Positions 1 to 6,279 of a DNA stretch of 11,244 nt are shown piece by piece. This DNA comes from Rhodococcus sp. IITR03. Its GTDB lineage: Bacteria; Actinomycetota; Actinomycetes; Mycobacteriales; Mycobacteriaceae. The translations under genes and the position numbers were made by a program. The DNA lies in NCBI GenBank assembly GCA_001017865.1, contig LATQ01000255.1, forward strand, positions 1 through 11,244, read 5' to 3'. Below the pieces are notes generated by a model that was not told where the DNA came from, did no database searches, and was given only the letters and a program-made list of their open reading frames with translations. Numbering within the stretch: position 1 is the first letter of the stretch; each line of letters starts with the position of its first letter.

Positions 1-637
1 GATCGAAGTAGAACCTACGTTCCTGCTGCCAATCGGGAAGTTCTGCTTGGATGTCACAGATGAGGAACTTGTCGTCGAACGATCGGCCAGGAAACCCGAG
101 CCCGAGCTGGCCTCGCAGCTCCGAGCTGCGCGAGCCGGTGGCCATCACGGCATAGTCCGCGCGAAACCACGTCGGTCCGTCGACGGTGTCGCATTGAACG
201 CGGACCTCACTCTCGTCCTGCTCGACCCGAACCACGTCGTGCGCCCAGCGGACATCAATGAGCGGCTCGGGCACGACGGCGGCGTCGAGAAGCTCCTCGG
301 TCCGTGTCTGGGAGATGTTGACGAACGGGGGGAACGGCGAGCTCCCCTGCTCGATGTAGTCGAGCGCGAATAACTCGACGTCGCGGTAGAAGGTCCGCGC
401 CGTCGACAGGCTCTGTCCCTCATCAGCGACCTGTCGGCCCACCCCAACGCTGTCCCAGATGTCGAGGATGTCCCGCTGCTGGCAGATCGCTTTCGATCCG
501 ATCGGGTCTCGTCCGGACCGCGCGTCGAGGAGAAGTACGTGAATTCCCCAGCGCGCGAGCAGCAGTGCAGTCGTCTGCCCGACGGGGCCGTTCCCGAGAA
601 CCGCTACGGTGCCGATGTTCTGATTGGTGGTGTCCAT
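1..637 (-). CDS. FAD-dependent aromatic-ring monooxygenase, N-terminal part (runs off left edge)
   Basis: Open in one frame from ATG 637 to the window edge, about 212 codons with no stop, so the C-terminal part is missing. The N-terminus has a Rossmann FAD-binding motif, VAVLGNGPVGQTTALLLARWG, near residues 10-30 (GxGxxG), followed by GSKAICQQRDILDIWD near residue 50 and PFVNISQTRTEELLD near 105. An ATGSR segment near 165 precedes GFPGRSFDDKFLICDI, typical of the FAD_binding_3 (PheA/TfdB, MhpA-like) flavoprotein hydroxylases. Such enzymes hydroxylate phenolic substrates with NAD(P)H and O2 in the cytoplasm. The gene starts 21 nt after the MBL-fold hydrolase stop, so the two are probably co-transcribed and act in one pathway under the divergent MarR regulator. 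The substrate cannot be told from sequence. The C-terminal thioredoxin-like domain and the GD motif lie outside the window. The reading is free of frameshifts. Confidence 0.88.
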   Translation of the reverse strand, partial: MDTTNQNIGTVAVLGNGPVGQTTALLLARWGIHVLLLDARSGRDPIGSKAICQQRDILDIWDSVGVGRQVADEGQSLSTARTFYRDVELFALDYIEQGSSPFPPFVNISQTRTEELLDAAVVPEPLIDVRWAHDVVRVEQDESEVRVQCDTVDGPTWFRADYAVMATGSRSSELRGQLGLGFPGRSFDDKFLICDIQAELPDWQQERRFYFD

Positions 638-658
638 GGTCTTCTTGATCTCGTAGGT

Positions 659-1619
659 TCAACGCTGCAGACGGTCCCAGAGGGCGCGATCGCGCTCCGG
701 CGTCCAGATCACGGGTCGCTCGATCCCGGACAGCTCATCCCATACCCGGGCGACGTCGAAGCAGGCAGTGCTCGAAGATTGCCCATTCTCCGTACTGGCC
801 CACCAACGCGTGGTGGGCGGCGGAGAACGCCGCCTCGAGGGTGCCGCCGTTTGTTTGCACGGATCCGACGGTGTCGAGCAGGGTCGTGAGGAACGAGCGT
901 GTCTGCTCGATGGCGGTGACGACGTTGTCGGCGCCGCGGGTGACCTGACCGCGTCCGCCCACCAGGATTTCGGCATTGAAGTTGCGTATCCGGTCGAGTG
1001 TGGTGGTTGCCCATTCGCGATGGAAGGCGTCACCGGTGTACAGGGCTGCCTGGGCTTCGACGAGGTCACCCGTGAACAAGATCTTCTGCTTCGGCAGCCA
1101 GGCAACTAGATCACCTTCGGTGTGCCCGCGGCCGACGTGTTCAAGTACCAGGTTTCCGCGCTGGGAGCCGAGGTCGATGGTGATGCGATCTGCGAATGTC
1201 ACGGTCGGTTTGGTCAGGCCGGGGATCGATTCCTCGCCCTTCGCGAAGCGCGGGAACCGAACGAACTCACTCGCCCAGTCCTCAAGGCCACGCTCGTGGA
1301 TCAGTGCGGCTGTGTTCTCGTGCGCGATGACTTCGGTAGCGTCGTATGCCGCCGCGCCGAGCACCCGAACTGCATGGTAGTGCGAAAGAACCAGGTAGCG
1401 AACGGGTTTGTCGGTGTGCATGCGTAGCCGATCGAGCCAGGCTCGCGCGGCGATCGGGGTGGCCAACGCCTCGAAACACACAACGAAATCGTCACCCTCG
1501 ATGGCGCCTATGTTGGGGTCGCCGTCCGCGGTCAACGCGTAGACGCCATCGGCGAGCACCTCAAGGGTTTGGGGCTTGTCCTCCAAATCGGTGGAGGAAG
1601 CAAAGGGACGATAGGTCAC
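659..1619 (-). CDS. MBL-fold metallo-hydrolase, apparent frameshift near the C-terminus
   Basis: About 320 residues. The fold is shown by a first metal motif LSHYHAVRVLG (about residues 78-88), GRGHTEGD (about 163-170) and ILFTGDLVE (about 180-188), in the order usual for the metallo-beta-lactamase superfamily. The canonical HxHxDH reads HYHAVR here, so the Asp and third His are replaced by Val and Arg; the second metal site is probably altered. The preferred start is GTG 1619, because GGAG at 1629-1626 sits 6 nt upstream; GTG 1622 is the alternative, and the frame is open upstream to 1688. Near 757 the frame breaks: the protein reads EWAIFEHCL, then continues in another frame as FDVARVWDELSGIERPVIWT and ends DRALWDRLQR at TGA 659. 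This needs one extra or two missing bases. The gene heads an operon with the FAD monooxygenase and is divergent from marR. A hydrolytic role in the same aromatic pathway is inference. Confidence 0.85.
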
Positions 1620-1631
1620 CACGAACTCCAA

Positions 1632-1637
1632 ACTGTA
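1632..1637 (-). promoter_or_regulatory. Candidate -10 box for the MBL hydrolase/monooxygenase operon
   Basis: On the minus strand this reads TACAGT, which fits the actinobacterial TANNNT pattern and is identical to the box in front of marR. It lies 12 nt before GTG 1619, so the leader would be only a few bases long. No convincing -35 is visible. It sits immediately beside the long palindrome at 1643-1676, so a bound regulator would cover the upstream promoter DNA. Confidence 0.4.
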
Positions 1638-1642
1638 AAACC

Positions 1643-1676
1643 TTTGACGGATGTTAAGAGGGTAACGGCTGTCACA
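1643..1676. promoter_or_regulatory. Imperfect palindrome between divergent genes, candidate MarR operator
   Basis: The left arm TTTGACGGATGTTA (1643-1656) and right arm TAACGGCTGTCACA (1663-1676) flank AGAGGG. The right arm read on the other strand matches the left at 10 of 14 positions, including GTTA/TAAC at the centre and TGAC/GTCA outside. It lies between the divergent MBL hydrolase and marR genes. MarR proteins commonly autoregulate from such sites and control the divergent operon. That this MarR binds here is inference. Confidence 0.5.
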
Positions 1677-1706
1677 CGTCTGGCACAACCTCCGTGCGCC
1701 ACGATC

Positions 1707-1712
1707 TACAGT
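1707..1712 (+). promoter_or_regulatory. Candidate -10 box giving a leaderless marR transcript
   Basis: TACAGT ends exactly 7 nt before the ATG at 1720, and the sequence just upstream of that ATG (GTTCTTCAT) has no Shine-Dalgarno motif. Leaderless mRNAs are common in actinobacteria, so transcription probably begins at or next to the start codon. TGGCAC at 1681-1686 is a weak -35 candidate with overly long 20-nt spacing. Confidence 0.45.
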
Positions 1713-1719
1713 TCTTCAT

Positions 1720-2283
1720 ATGCAGCGCCGTGCCGAGGACACCGCCGACTCGCCGTTCTCAAGGCGGGATGAACTCGACTTCCTGGCGTCGGTGGAGGTC
1801 GCCGTCGGTGCCATCGCTCAGCGCAAGCCTGATGCGGATCCCAAAGCTGCGCGGATGGTCCTCCAGCTCACTCGCGTCGCCGATGTCGTGGCCTATGACA
1901 TCGAATCTCGGGTGCACCGGCCCCATGGGTGGAGCTGGTCAGGCTTCCGCGTACTTTTCGCACTCTGGGTCGCTGGGCCGCTCGAATCCCGCCAAGTCAC
2001 CCGAATGACCGGAATGAGCCGTGCCGGAGTATCGGCACTGGTCAAGACACTCGAGCGTGACGGGCTTCTTGTTCGTACGCGCGCCGCGACCGATCGGCGG
2101 ACCATCGAACTGGCCCTAACTCAACACGGGGAGCACCTGGTTGATCAGGTTCTCGACGAACACCACGAGCGCGAAAAGCTCTGGGCCGACGCACTCACAC
2201 CCAACGAGCAAGTTCAACTCGCTGGACTACTCGACAAGCTTTCCCGCGCCGCAACCGATCTTGGTGCCAACACTCGAGAGTAG
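1720..2283 (+). CDS. MarR-family transcriptional regulator
   Basis: 187 residues, intact in a single frame, ending at TAG 2281-2283. A long helical N-terminal part carries the dimerisation region. The winged helix-turn-helix spans about residues 75-135: the recognition region is MTGMSRAGVSALVKTLERDG (98-117) and the wing contains the hallmark DRR (125-127), followed by IELALTQHG. Length is at the upper end for MarR proteins (usually 140-180) because of an N-terminal extension of about 20 residues. It is transcribed away from the MBL hydrolase and FAD monooxygenase genes. MarR proteins with this layout usually repress the divergent catabolic operon and release it on binding a phenolic ligand; the ligand here is unknown. 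It is one of only two genes in the window with no apparent frameshift. Confidence 0.93.
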   Translation: MQRRAEDTADSPFSRRDELDFLASVEVAVGAIAQRKPDADPKAARMVLQLTRVADVVAYDIESRVHRPHGWSWSGFRVLFALWVAGPLESRQVTRMTGMSRAGVSALVKTLERDGLLVRTRAATDRRTIELALTQHGEHLVDQVLDEHHEREKLWADALTPNEQVQLAGLLDKLSRAATDLGANTRE

Positions 2284-2428
2284 GGGCCGGCAGTACGCGC
2301 TGCAGTCGAGTACCCGCTCGGAGAGCTCCGACACCCGGAACCACGGATCATCAGGATAGTGCGATCCAGAGGCACTGCACTACAATGCAGTTCGCCCATC
2401 GCACATCCCCTCTGCTTGCACGCATTAT

Positions 2429-2457
2429 GACTAAGCTGGATGCACCGATTCGGCTGA
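2429..2457 (+). repeat. IS left terminal inverted repeat
   Basis: Begins GACTAAGCTGGATGCACC and continues GATTCGGCTGA. Compared with the complement of 4116-4144 about 25 positions match when two one-base gaps are allowed. The core ATGCACCGAT is identical in both ends. Confidence 0.75.
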
Positions 2458-2483
2458 TGTGACCAGCGAGTCGTAACGACGAA

Positions 2484-2547
2484 ATGCCCTGTCGTAGTGA
2501 AAGAATTGAACTTCTCACAGAAACAATTCGGCCACCACGAAGGGCAT
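2484..2547 (+). promoter_or_regulatory. Long hairpin hiding the transposase ribosome binding site
   Basis: Three nested complementary pairs line up in order: ATGCCCT (2484-2490) with AGGGCAT (2541-2547), TCGTAGTG with CACCACGA (7 of 8 pairs), and GAATTG (2503-2508) with CAATTC (2524-2529), leaving a 15-nt loop. The 3' arm contains AAGGG, the only Shine-Dalgarno-like motif before the ATG at 2555. A transcript that enters from outside would carry the whole hairpin and mask the site. A transcript starting inside the element, downstream of the 5' arm, would not. RBS sequestration of this sort is known for other IS families; its action here is inference. Confidence 0.6.
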
Positions 2548-2554
2548 CTCGCAG

Positions 2555-3990
2555 ATGCAACTCTCTCACACCCGACCCGTCACCGCCGCGAGGTTCGACG
2601 ATCCGAACCTCGTGTCGACCGCCGGACTGGTTCCGATCATGGCCTTGGCTCGCGACAATGGCCTGCTCAGCCTCGCGGACGAGCATCTGAGCGTCCCCAC
2701 CGACAAGGGCGCCCACGCCGGCCACAAGATCGGATCACTGGTCGCGGGGATGGTCGCCGGCGCGACAGCATCACCGACATGGCGCTGCTGCGGCACGGGG
2801 CGATGGGCACACCCTTCGACCGCCCATACGCGCCCTCGACGTTGGGATCGTTCCTGCGCACCTTCTCCTTCGGGCACGTCCGCCAACTTGATGCCGCCGC
2901 CTCCCGGTTCCTCCGCGGCCTGGCCTCCCGCACCCCGCTGGTGGCCGGCATCGACACCGGGCGGGTGCTGGTCGACATCGACGATTCGATCGTCGAAGTG
3001 CACGGCCTCGGCAAACAAGGCTCCGGCTACGGCTACTCCGGGGTTCGTGGACTGAACGCGCTGATCACCACGGTCACCACCGCCACCGCGGCGCCGGTGA
3101 TCGTCGGGCAACGCCTACGTAAAGGTGCGTGCGGATCTGCGCGTGGAGCCGGCCGGATGGTCGCCGATACCCTGACCACCGTCGAACACCTGCGCCGGGC
3201 GGTTGCCGAGCCAGCAGCGCGCACTACACCGGTAGCAGCGTCGAAACCGCTGGTACGGGCGGATTCGGCGTTTTACGGATATCCCACCGTCTGGGCCGCG
3301 CTCCGTGGCGGGGCCGACGTGTCGGTCACCGTCCGCCTGACCTCGACCATCAAGACCGCGATCTCCTCGATCAGCGACGAGGCGTGGACGCCGATCGAAT
3401 ACACCGATGCGTCTACGACCACGACACCGAACGATGGATCTCGCAGCCGAGGTCGCCGAGATCCCGTTCACCGCGTTCGCCTCCCAGAAGAAGGCGCACC
3501 GGGTTCCGGGGCGGTTGGTCGTGCGCCGCATTCCCGACCTGCGGCCGACCAAGGACCACGGCCAAGGCGAATTGTTCGACGTCTGGCGGTTCCATGCGTT
3601 CTTCACCACCACAGATACCACCGATCTCAATACCGTCGCTGCCGACAAACTCCACCGACACCACGCGATCATCGAGCAGGTTCACTCGGACCTGAAGAAC
3701 TCCGCGCTCGCTCACCTGCCGTCGTCTCGTTTTGCCGCCAACGCTGCATGGTTGGTCTGCGCGGTGATGGCCTTCAATCTCACCCGCGCTGCTGCCGCTC
3801 TCACCGGCGACCCGAAACTGGTCAAGGCGTCCACCGGCACAGTCCGGAAGACCATCGTGTCGGTTCCCGCCCGGATCGCGTCGTCGGCTCGCCGGTTGAC
3901 ACTGCACCTACCGCGGCGATGGCCATGGAAGAAGCGTGGAACACTTTGTTCGACAAGGCGTCCGGGCGGAACCAGCCGATCATCGGTTAA
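2555..3990 (+). pseudogene. IS1380-family transposase with four apparent frameshifts
   Basis: Joined across frames this gives about 479 residues, the full family length, from ATG 2555 (MQLSHTRPVTAARFDDPNLV) to TAA 3988-3990. Each break is explained by one missing base: near 2763 (MVAGA to DSITDMALLRHG), 3410 (IEYTDA to VYDHDTERW), 3442 (ERWIS to AAEVAEIPFTAF) and 3928 (LHLPRRWPW to EAWNTLFDKA). DDE catalytic residues are visible: Asp in VDIDDS (about residue 141), Asp in RADSAFYG (about 236) and Glu in AIIEQVHSDLK (about 372), with the YGYSG and LPSSRFAANAAW segments typical of IS1380. As written it cannot make a whole transposase. Because the flanking catabolic genes show the same kind of one-base losses, sequencing error is as likely as real decay. 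A GTG-initiated frame from 2497 to 3990 is only partly in the right frame and is not the gene. Confidence 0.9.
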
Positions 3991-4115
3991 CAGGGGACTC
4001 GTCTGACCGCCCACTACCCGAAAGATCCAGTGGAACAACCCGACACGAGTGGTCGGACGATCAGCCACGCCCGCAGACCGATCGTTACCGCACAACCACA
4101 CTCACAGCAACGCGC

Positions 4116-4144
4116 TCAGCTGATCGGTGCATTCAGGTTTAGTC
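4116..4144 (-). repeat. IS right terminal inverted repeat
   Basis: On the minus strand it begins GACTAAACCTGAATGCACC and continues GATCAGCTGA, pairing with 2429-2457. It lies about 125 bp after the transposase stop. Confidence 0.75.
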
Positions 4145-4412
4145 CCTCGTACCGGTGTCTACAATGTCACGACCCGCAGCAGTTCGAGCAGGCCTTGGAA
4201 TGCGGAAACGTGAAGATCGCATGTCGATGTGCTGTTCCCGACGCCAGCGGAACGAAGCCCATCGTCGGCTATACCCCAACCGACCGCCGCGCACACCTTC
4301 GTACCTGTGGTTCTGCGCACGGCTGGTATCCCGTAACTCCGGCCGGCACGGCGACGTACGCCAGCTACCTAACGTTAGGTATATCGTCAAGAAGCCCTTT
4401 CCCACACGACAA
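4145..4412. other. Non-coding or unrecognised stretch right of the IS
   Basis: All six frames were read. None gives a recognisable domain or a convincing start with a ribosome binding site. Several frames stay open, as is usual in G/C-rich DNA. The only clear structure is the 16-bp palindrome at 4366-4381. It may be the upstream region of a gene removed by an IS-linked deletion. Confidence 0.4.
4366..4381. promoter_or_regulatory. Perfect 16-bp palindrome, TetR-like operator candidate
   Basis: TACCTAACGTTAGGTA is fully self-complementary and A/T-richer than its surroundings. Its size and CTAACG/CGTTAG core resemble operators of TetR-family repressors. No TetR gene is recognisable in the window, so its regulator may lie elsewhere or have been lost. 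It stands about 50 bp before the remnant hydroxylase frame. Confidence 0.4.
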
Positions 4413-4940
4413 TCAATTTGTCGCGTTCGCCGAATCGAACAAGGTGCCTGCCGAGGACGTCGACCGGGTACGGGAGCGCGACGCATGCTCACGACTGGAA
4501 TGCTGGCACCTATGTCCACCGGTGCCGGGACGCATCTGCCGCAGCCGTGGGTGCGCACGCCGGACGGTCCGCGCGTCCGTCTCGACGACGTCCTCGACGA
4601 CTGGTGCACGACGCGCTTGGCGGATGTTCAGCGTGGTCCGTTTCGGCGCCGGAACCGATACAGACACCGACGGTCTCGCGGTTGCCGCCCGCCGACTGGG
4701 TGCACGGCAGGTGATGATCGAACCTGCGCTCCGAGTGAGGACATACATGTGGCACCAGCGACCGTGGGGACGTCACGGCGGTCGTCGATCTGGATGGCGT
4801 CCTGGTGGACTGGGCATCCCGACTCGGAATTCGTTGGGTGGTTGTACGTGTACGGAACGGCCGGCTCGGGTGCGGACGCAGCACGCCTAGTGGAACAACT
4901 CGTCGTGATGAGCAAGGGCGGGGCGGTTGCGTCGATGTGA
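4413..4940 (+). pseudogene. 3' remnant of an MhpA/TfdB-type FAD aromatic hydroxylase
   Basis: Only the C-terminal, thioredoxin-like part of such an enzyme can be followed, and it crosses frames. In order: VDRVRERDA (about 4459-4485), then MLTTGMLAPMSTGAGTHLPQ and PWVRTPDGPRVRLDDVLDDW (about 4484-4605), then SVVRFGAGTDTDTDGLAVAA with RRLGARQ (about 4629-4710), then DLDGVLVDWASRLGIRWVVV (about 4790-4850), then YVYGTAGSGADAARLVEQLV up to TGA 4938-4940. LPQPWV..DG..VRLDDVL followed by a VVVRPDRYVYG-like end is the usual C-terminal pattern of 3-(3-hydroxyphenyl)propionate hydroxylase-like proteins. The FAD-binding Rossmann domain and the GD motif are absent. Joining frames is partly guesswork. It may be what an IS-adjacent deletion left behind, or a remnant related to the monooxygenase at the left edge. 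Confidence 0.5.
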
Positions 4941-4980
4941 GCACGAAGATTCGGAATACTGCCGGTGTCCGCAGCGCCAA

Positions 4981-5022
4981 GACGGGGTCGGCCGGCGCAG
5001 TACTGTACCGACCGACCCCGTC
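4981..5022. terminator. Bidirectional hairpin terminator between convergent genes
   Basis: GACGGGGTCGG (4981-4991) and CCGACCCCGTC (5012-5022) form a perfect 11-bp stem that extends by three more pairs after one mismatch. It sits 40 bp after the remnant hydroxylase stop and 11 bp after the fahA stop, so it can end transcripts from both sides. There is no T-run, as is common for actinobacterial terminators. Confidence 0.75.
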
Positions 5023-5032
5023 GAGTCGATCG

Positions 5033-6258
5033 TCAGTCGACGGGGAACTCCACGATGCGGCCCGTGCACTCACCGAACCGGATCGTCGAACCGTCCGCTG
5101 CCGCAGCTTCGGCGCGGAGTGTGACCTCGTCTCCGTCACGGAGGAAGGTGAACGAAGATCCGTCGCTCAGCGCGACCGGTTCTGCTCCGCCCCAGGTCAG
5201 TTCGAGGAAGGACCCACGCTGGTTCTTTTCCGGCCCGGAGATGGTGCCGCCGGCGAAGAAGTCGCCGGCGCGCAGACCTGCCCCGTTGACGGTCATGTGG
5301 GCGAGCATCTGTGCCGCGGTCCAGTAGGTGGAGGCGAACGGAGGATTGGCGACGACGTCACCGTTGAGAACGACCTCGAACGTCACGTCGAACGACCACG
5401 GCCGCTCGGCGGCGTCATCGAGATACTCGGCCAGCGGTGTGTCGCGGGTCGGCGGGGCGACGCGCACCGCGTCGAGCGCCGCGAGCGGTGTGATCCACGG
5501 GAGATCGTCGTGGCGAAGGACTTGCCGAGGTTCGGGCCGAGCGGGACGTACTCGTAGTTCTGGATGTCGCGTGCCGACCAGTCGTTGGTCAGGGTGAGAC
5601 CGAAGACGTGGTTGTCAGCTTCGGACAAGGGAACCCGTCCACCGGGCACGGGCGAGCCGAGCACGAAACCCATTTCGGCCTCGATGTCGAGCCGGCGGGA
5701 CGGGCCGTAGGAGGGAATCCCATCGGGCTCGGGACGCAGCCCGTGCGGGCGACGGACATCGGTGCCGCTGGCAACGATGGTTCCCGCCCGACCGTGGTAG
5801 CCGACCGGCAGGTGCTTCCAGTTCGGCAGCAGCGGAGGCTGTTCGGGTCGGAAGATGCGGCCGACGTTCGCTGCGTGAAATTCATTGCCGTAGAAGTCGA
5901 CGTAATCGGCGACAGTGAAGGGCATGTGCAGTGCGACCTCGGCGAGCGGGTGGGCCGCTGATGCGATCCGTTCTGCGTCTGCCGCCGAGGACAGGACACT
6001 CTGCAGATCGGCACGCAACCGGTCCCAGGTGGGCCGATCGGACGTCAGCAGGGCGTCGAGGTTCGGTTGAGCGACGAGCGGGAACAGATCCGAGTCCCGC
6101 GAGACGAGATCTGTGAGCGCTACGACATGCTCACCGATACGCACACCGAGCCGCGCATCCGATTCCGACGTCGAGAAGGAACCGTAGGGCAGATGAGCGA
6201 TACCGAAACCTTCGGTGGCATAGCGTGCCGCGAAGCTGTCGGAAGGAAGGCCGGACAT
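5033..6258 (-). CDS. fahA: Fumarylacetoacetase, one apparent frameshift
   Basis: Last step of homogentisate breakdown: it hydrolyses 4-fumarylacetoacetate to fumarate and acetoacetate in the cytosol. ATG 6258 has AGGAG 5 nt upstream. About 408 residues when joined, close to the 410-430 of the family. The N-terminal SH3-like domain covers about residues 1-115. The catalytic domain has Asp121 and catalytic His128 in DFYGNEFHAANVG, then LPNWKHLPVGYHGRAG, Glu193 and Glu195 in LDIEAEMGFV, and Asp226 in NDWSARDIQNYEYVPLGP, which correspond to the metal ligands of known FAH enzymes. GTISGPEKNQRGSFLELTWG lies near the C-terminus. The frame breaks near 5503 between SFATTIS and WITPLAALDAVRVAPP; one missing base in a C run (expected Ser-Pro-Trp) explains it. 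It is the last gene of the hmgA-orfX-fahA operon, 21 nt after orfX, followed by the terminator at 4981-5022. Confidence 0.95.
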
Positions 6259-6279
6259 GGGTACTCCTGATGGATCGTT

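Larger units (their letters stand above)
2429..4144 (+). mobile_element. IS1380-family insertion sequence, about 1.7 kb
   Basis: The element carries one transposase gene bounded by imperfect inverted repeats of about 29 bp (2429-2457 and 4116-4144). Length fits the IS1380 family (about 1.6-2 kb). The first four bases outside are TTAT on the left and CCTC on the right, so no 4-bp target duplication is visible; moving the boundary by a few bases does not produce one. This suggests an adjacent deletion or recombination, or that the true ends differ slightly. The element separates the marR unit from a truncated hydroxylase remnant. Confidence 0.85.

Noticed and set aside
2284..2428. Possible terminator or gene between marR and the IS
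   Set aside because: Only short weak hairpins (TCGGAG/CTCCGA at 2318-2331, CTGCA/TGCAG near 2378) and no supported frame; nothing firm enough to list.
3408..3445. Programmed frameshifting in the transposase
   Set aside because: No slippery heptamer with downstream structure is evident, four breaks would be needed, and IS1380 transposases are normally made from one frame.
2497..3990. A 497-codon GTG-initiated open frame across the IS
   Set aside because: Only its middle (about 2764-3410) and last few codons match the transposase; the first part and the stretch after 3410 are out of frame. The family-typical N-terminus starts at ATG 2555 in another frame.
4155..4940. A 261-codon plus-strand frame as an intact gene
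   Set aside because: Its first 100 codons are Arg-rich and match nothing; only parts fit the hydroxylase C-terminus, with other parts in neighbouring frames.
4805..5557. A 250-codon plus-strand frame running over the fahA 3' end
   Set aside because: It crosses the terminator and lies antisense to clear FahA sequence.
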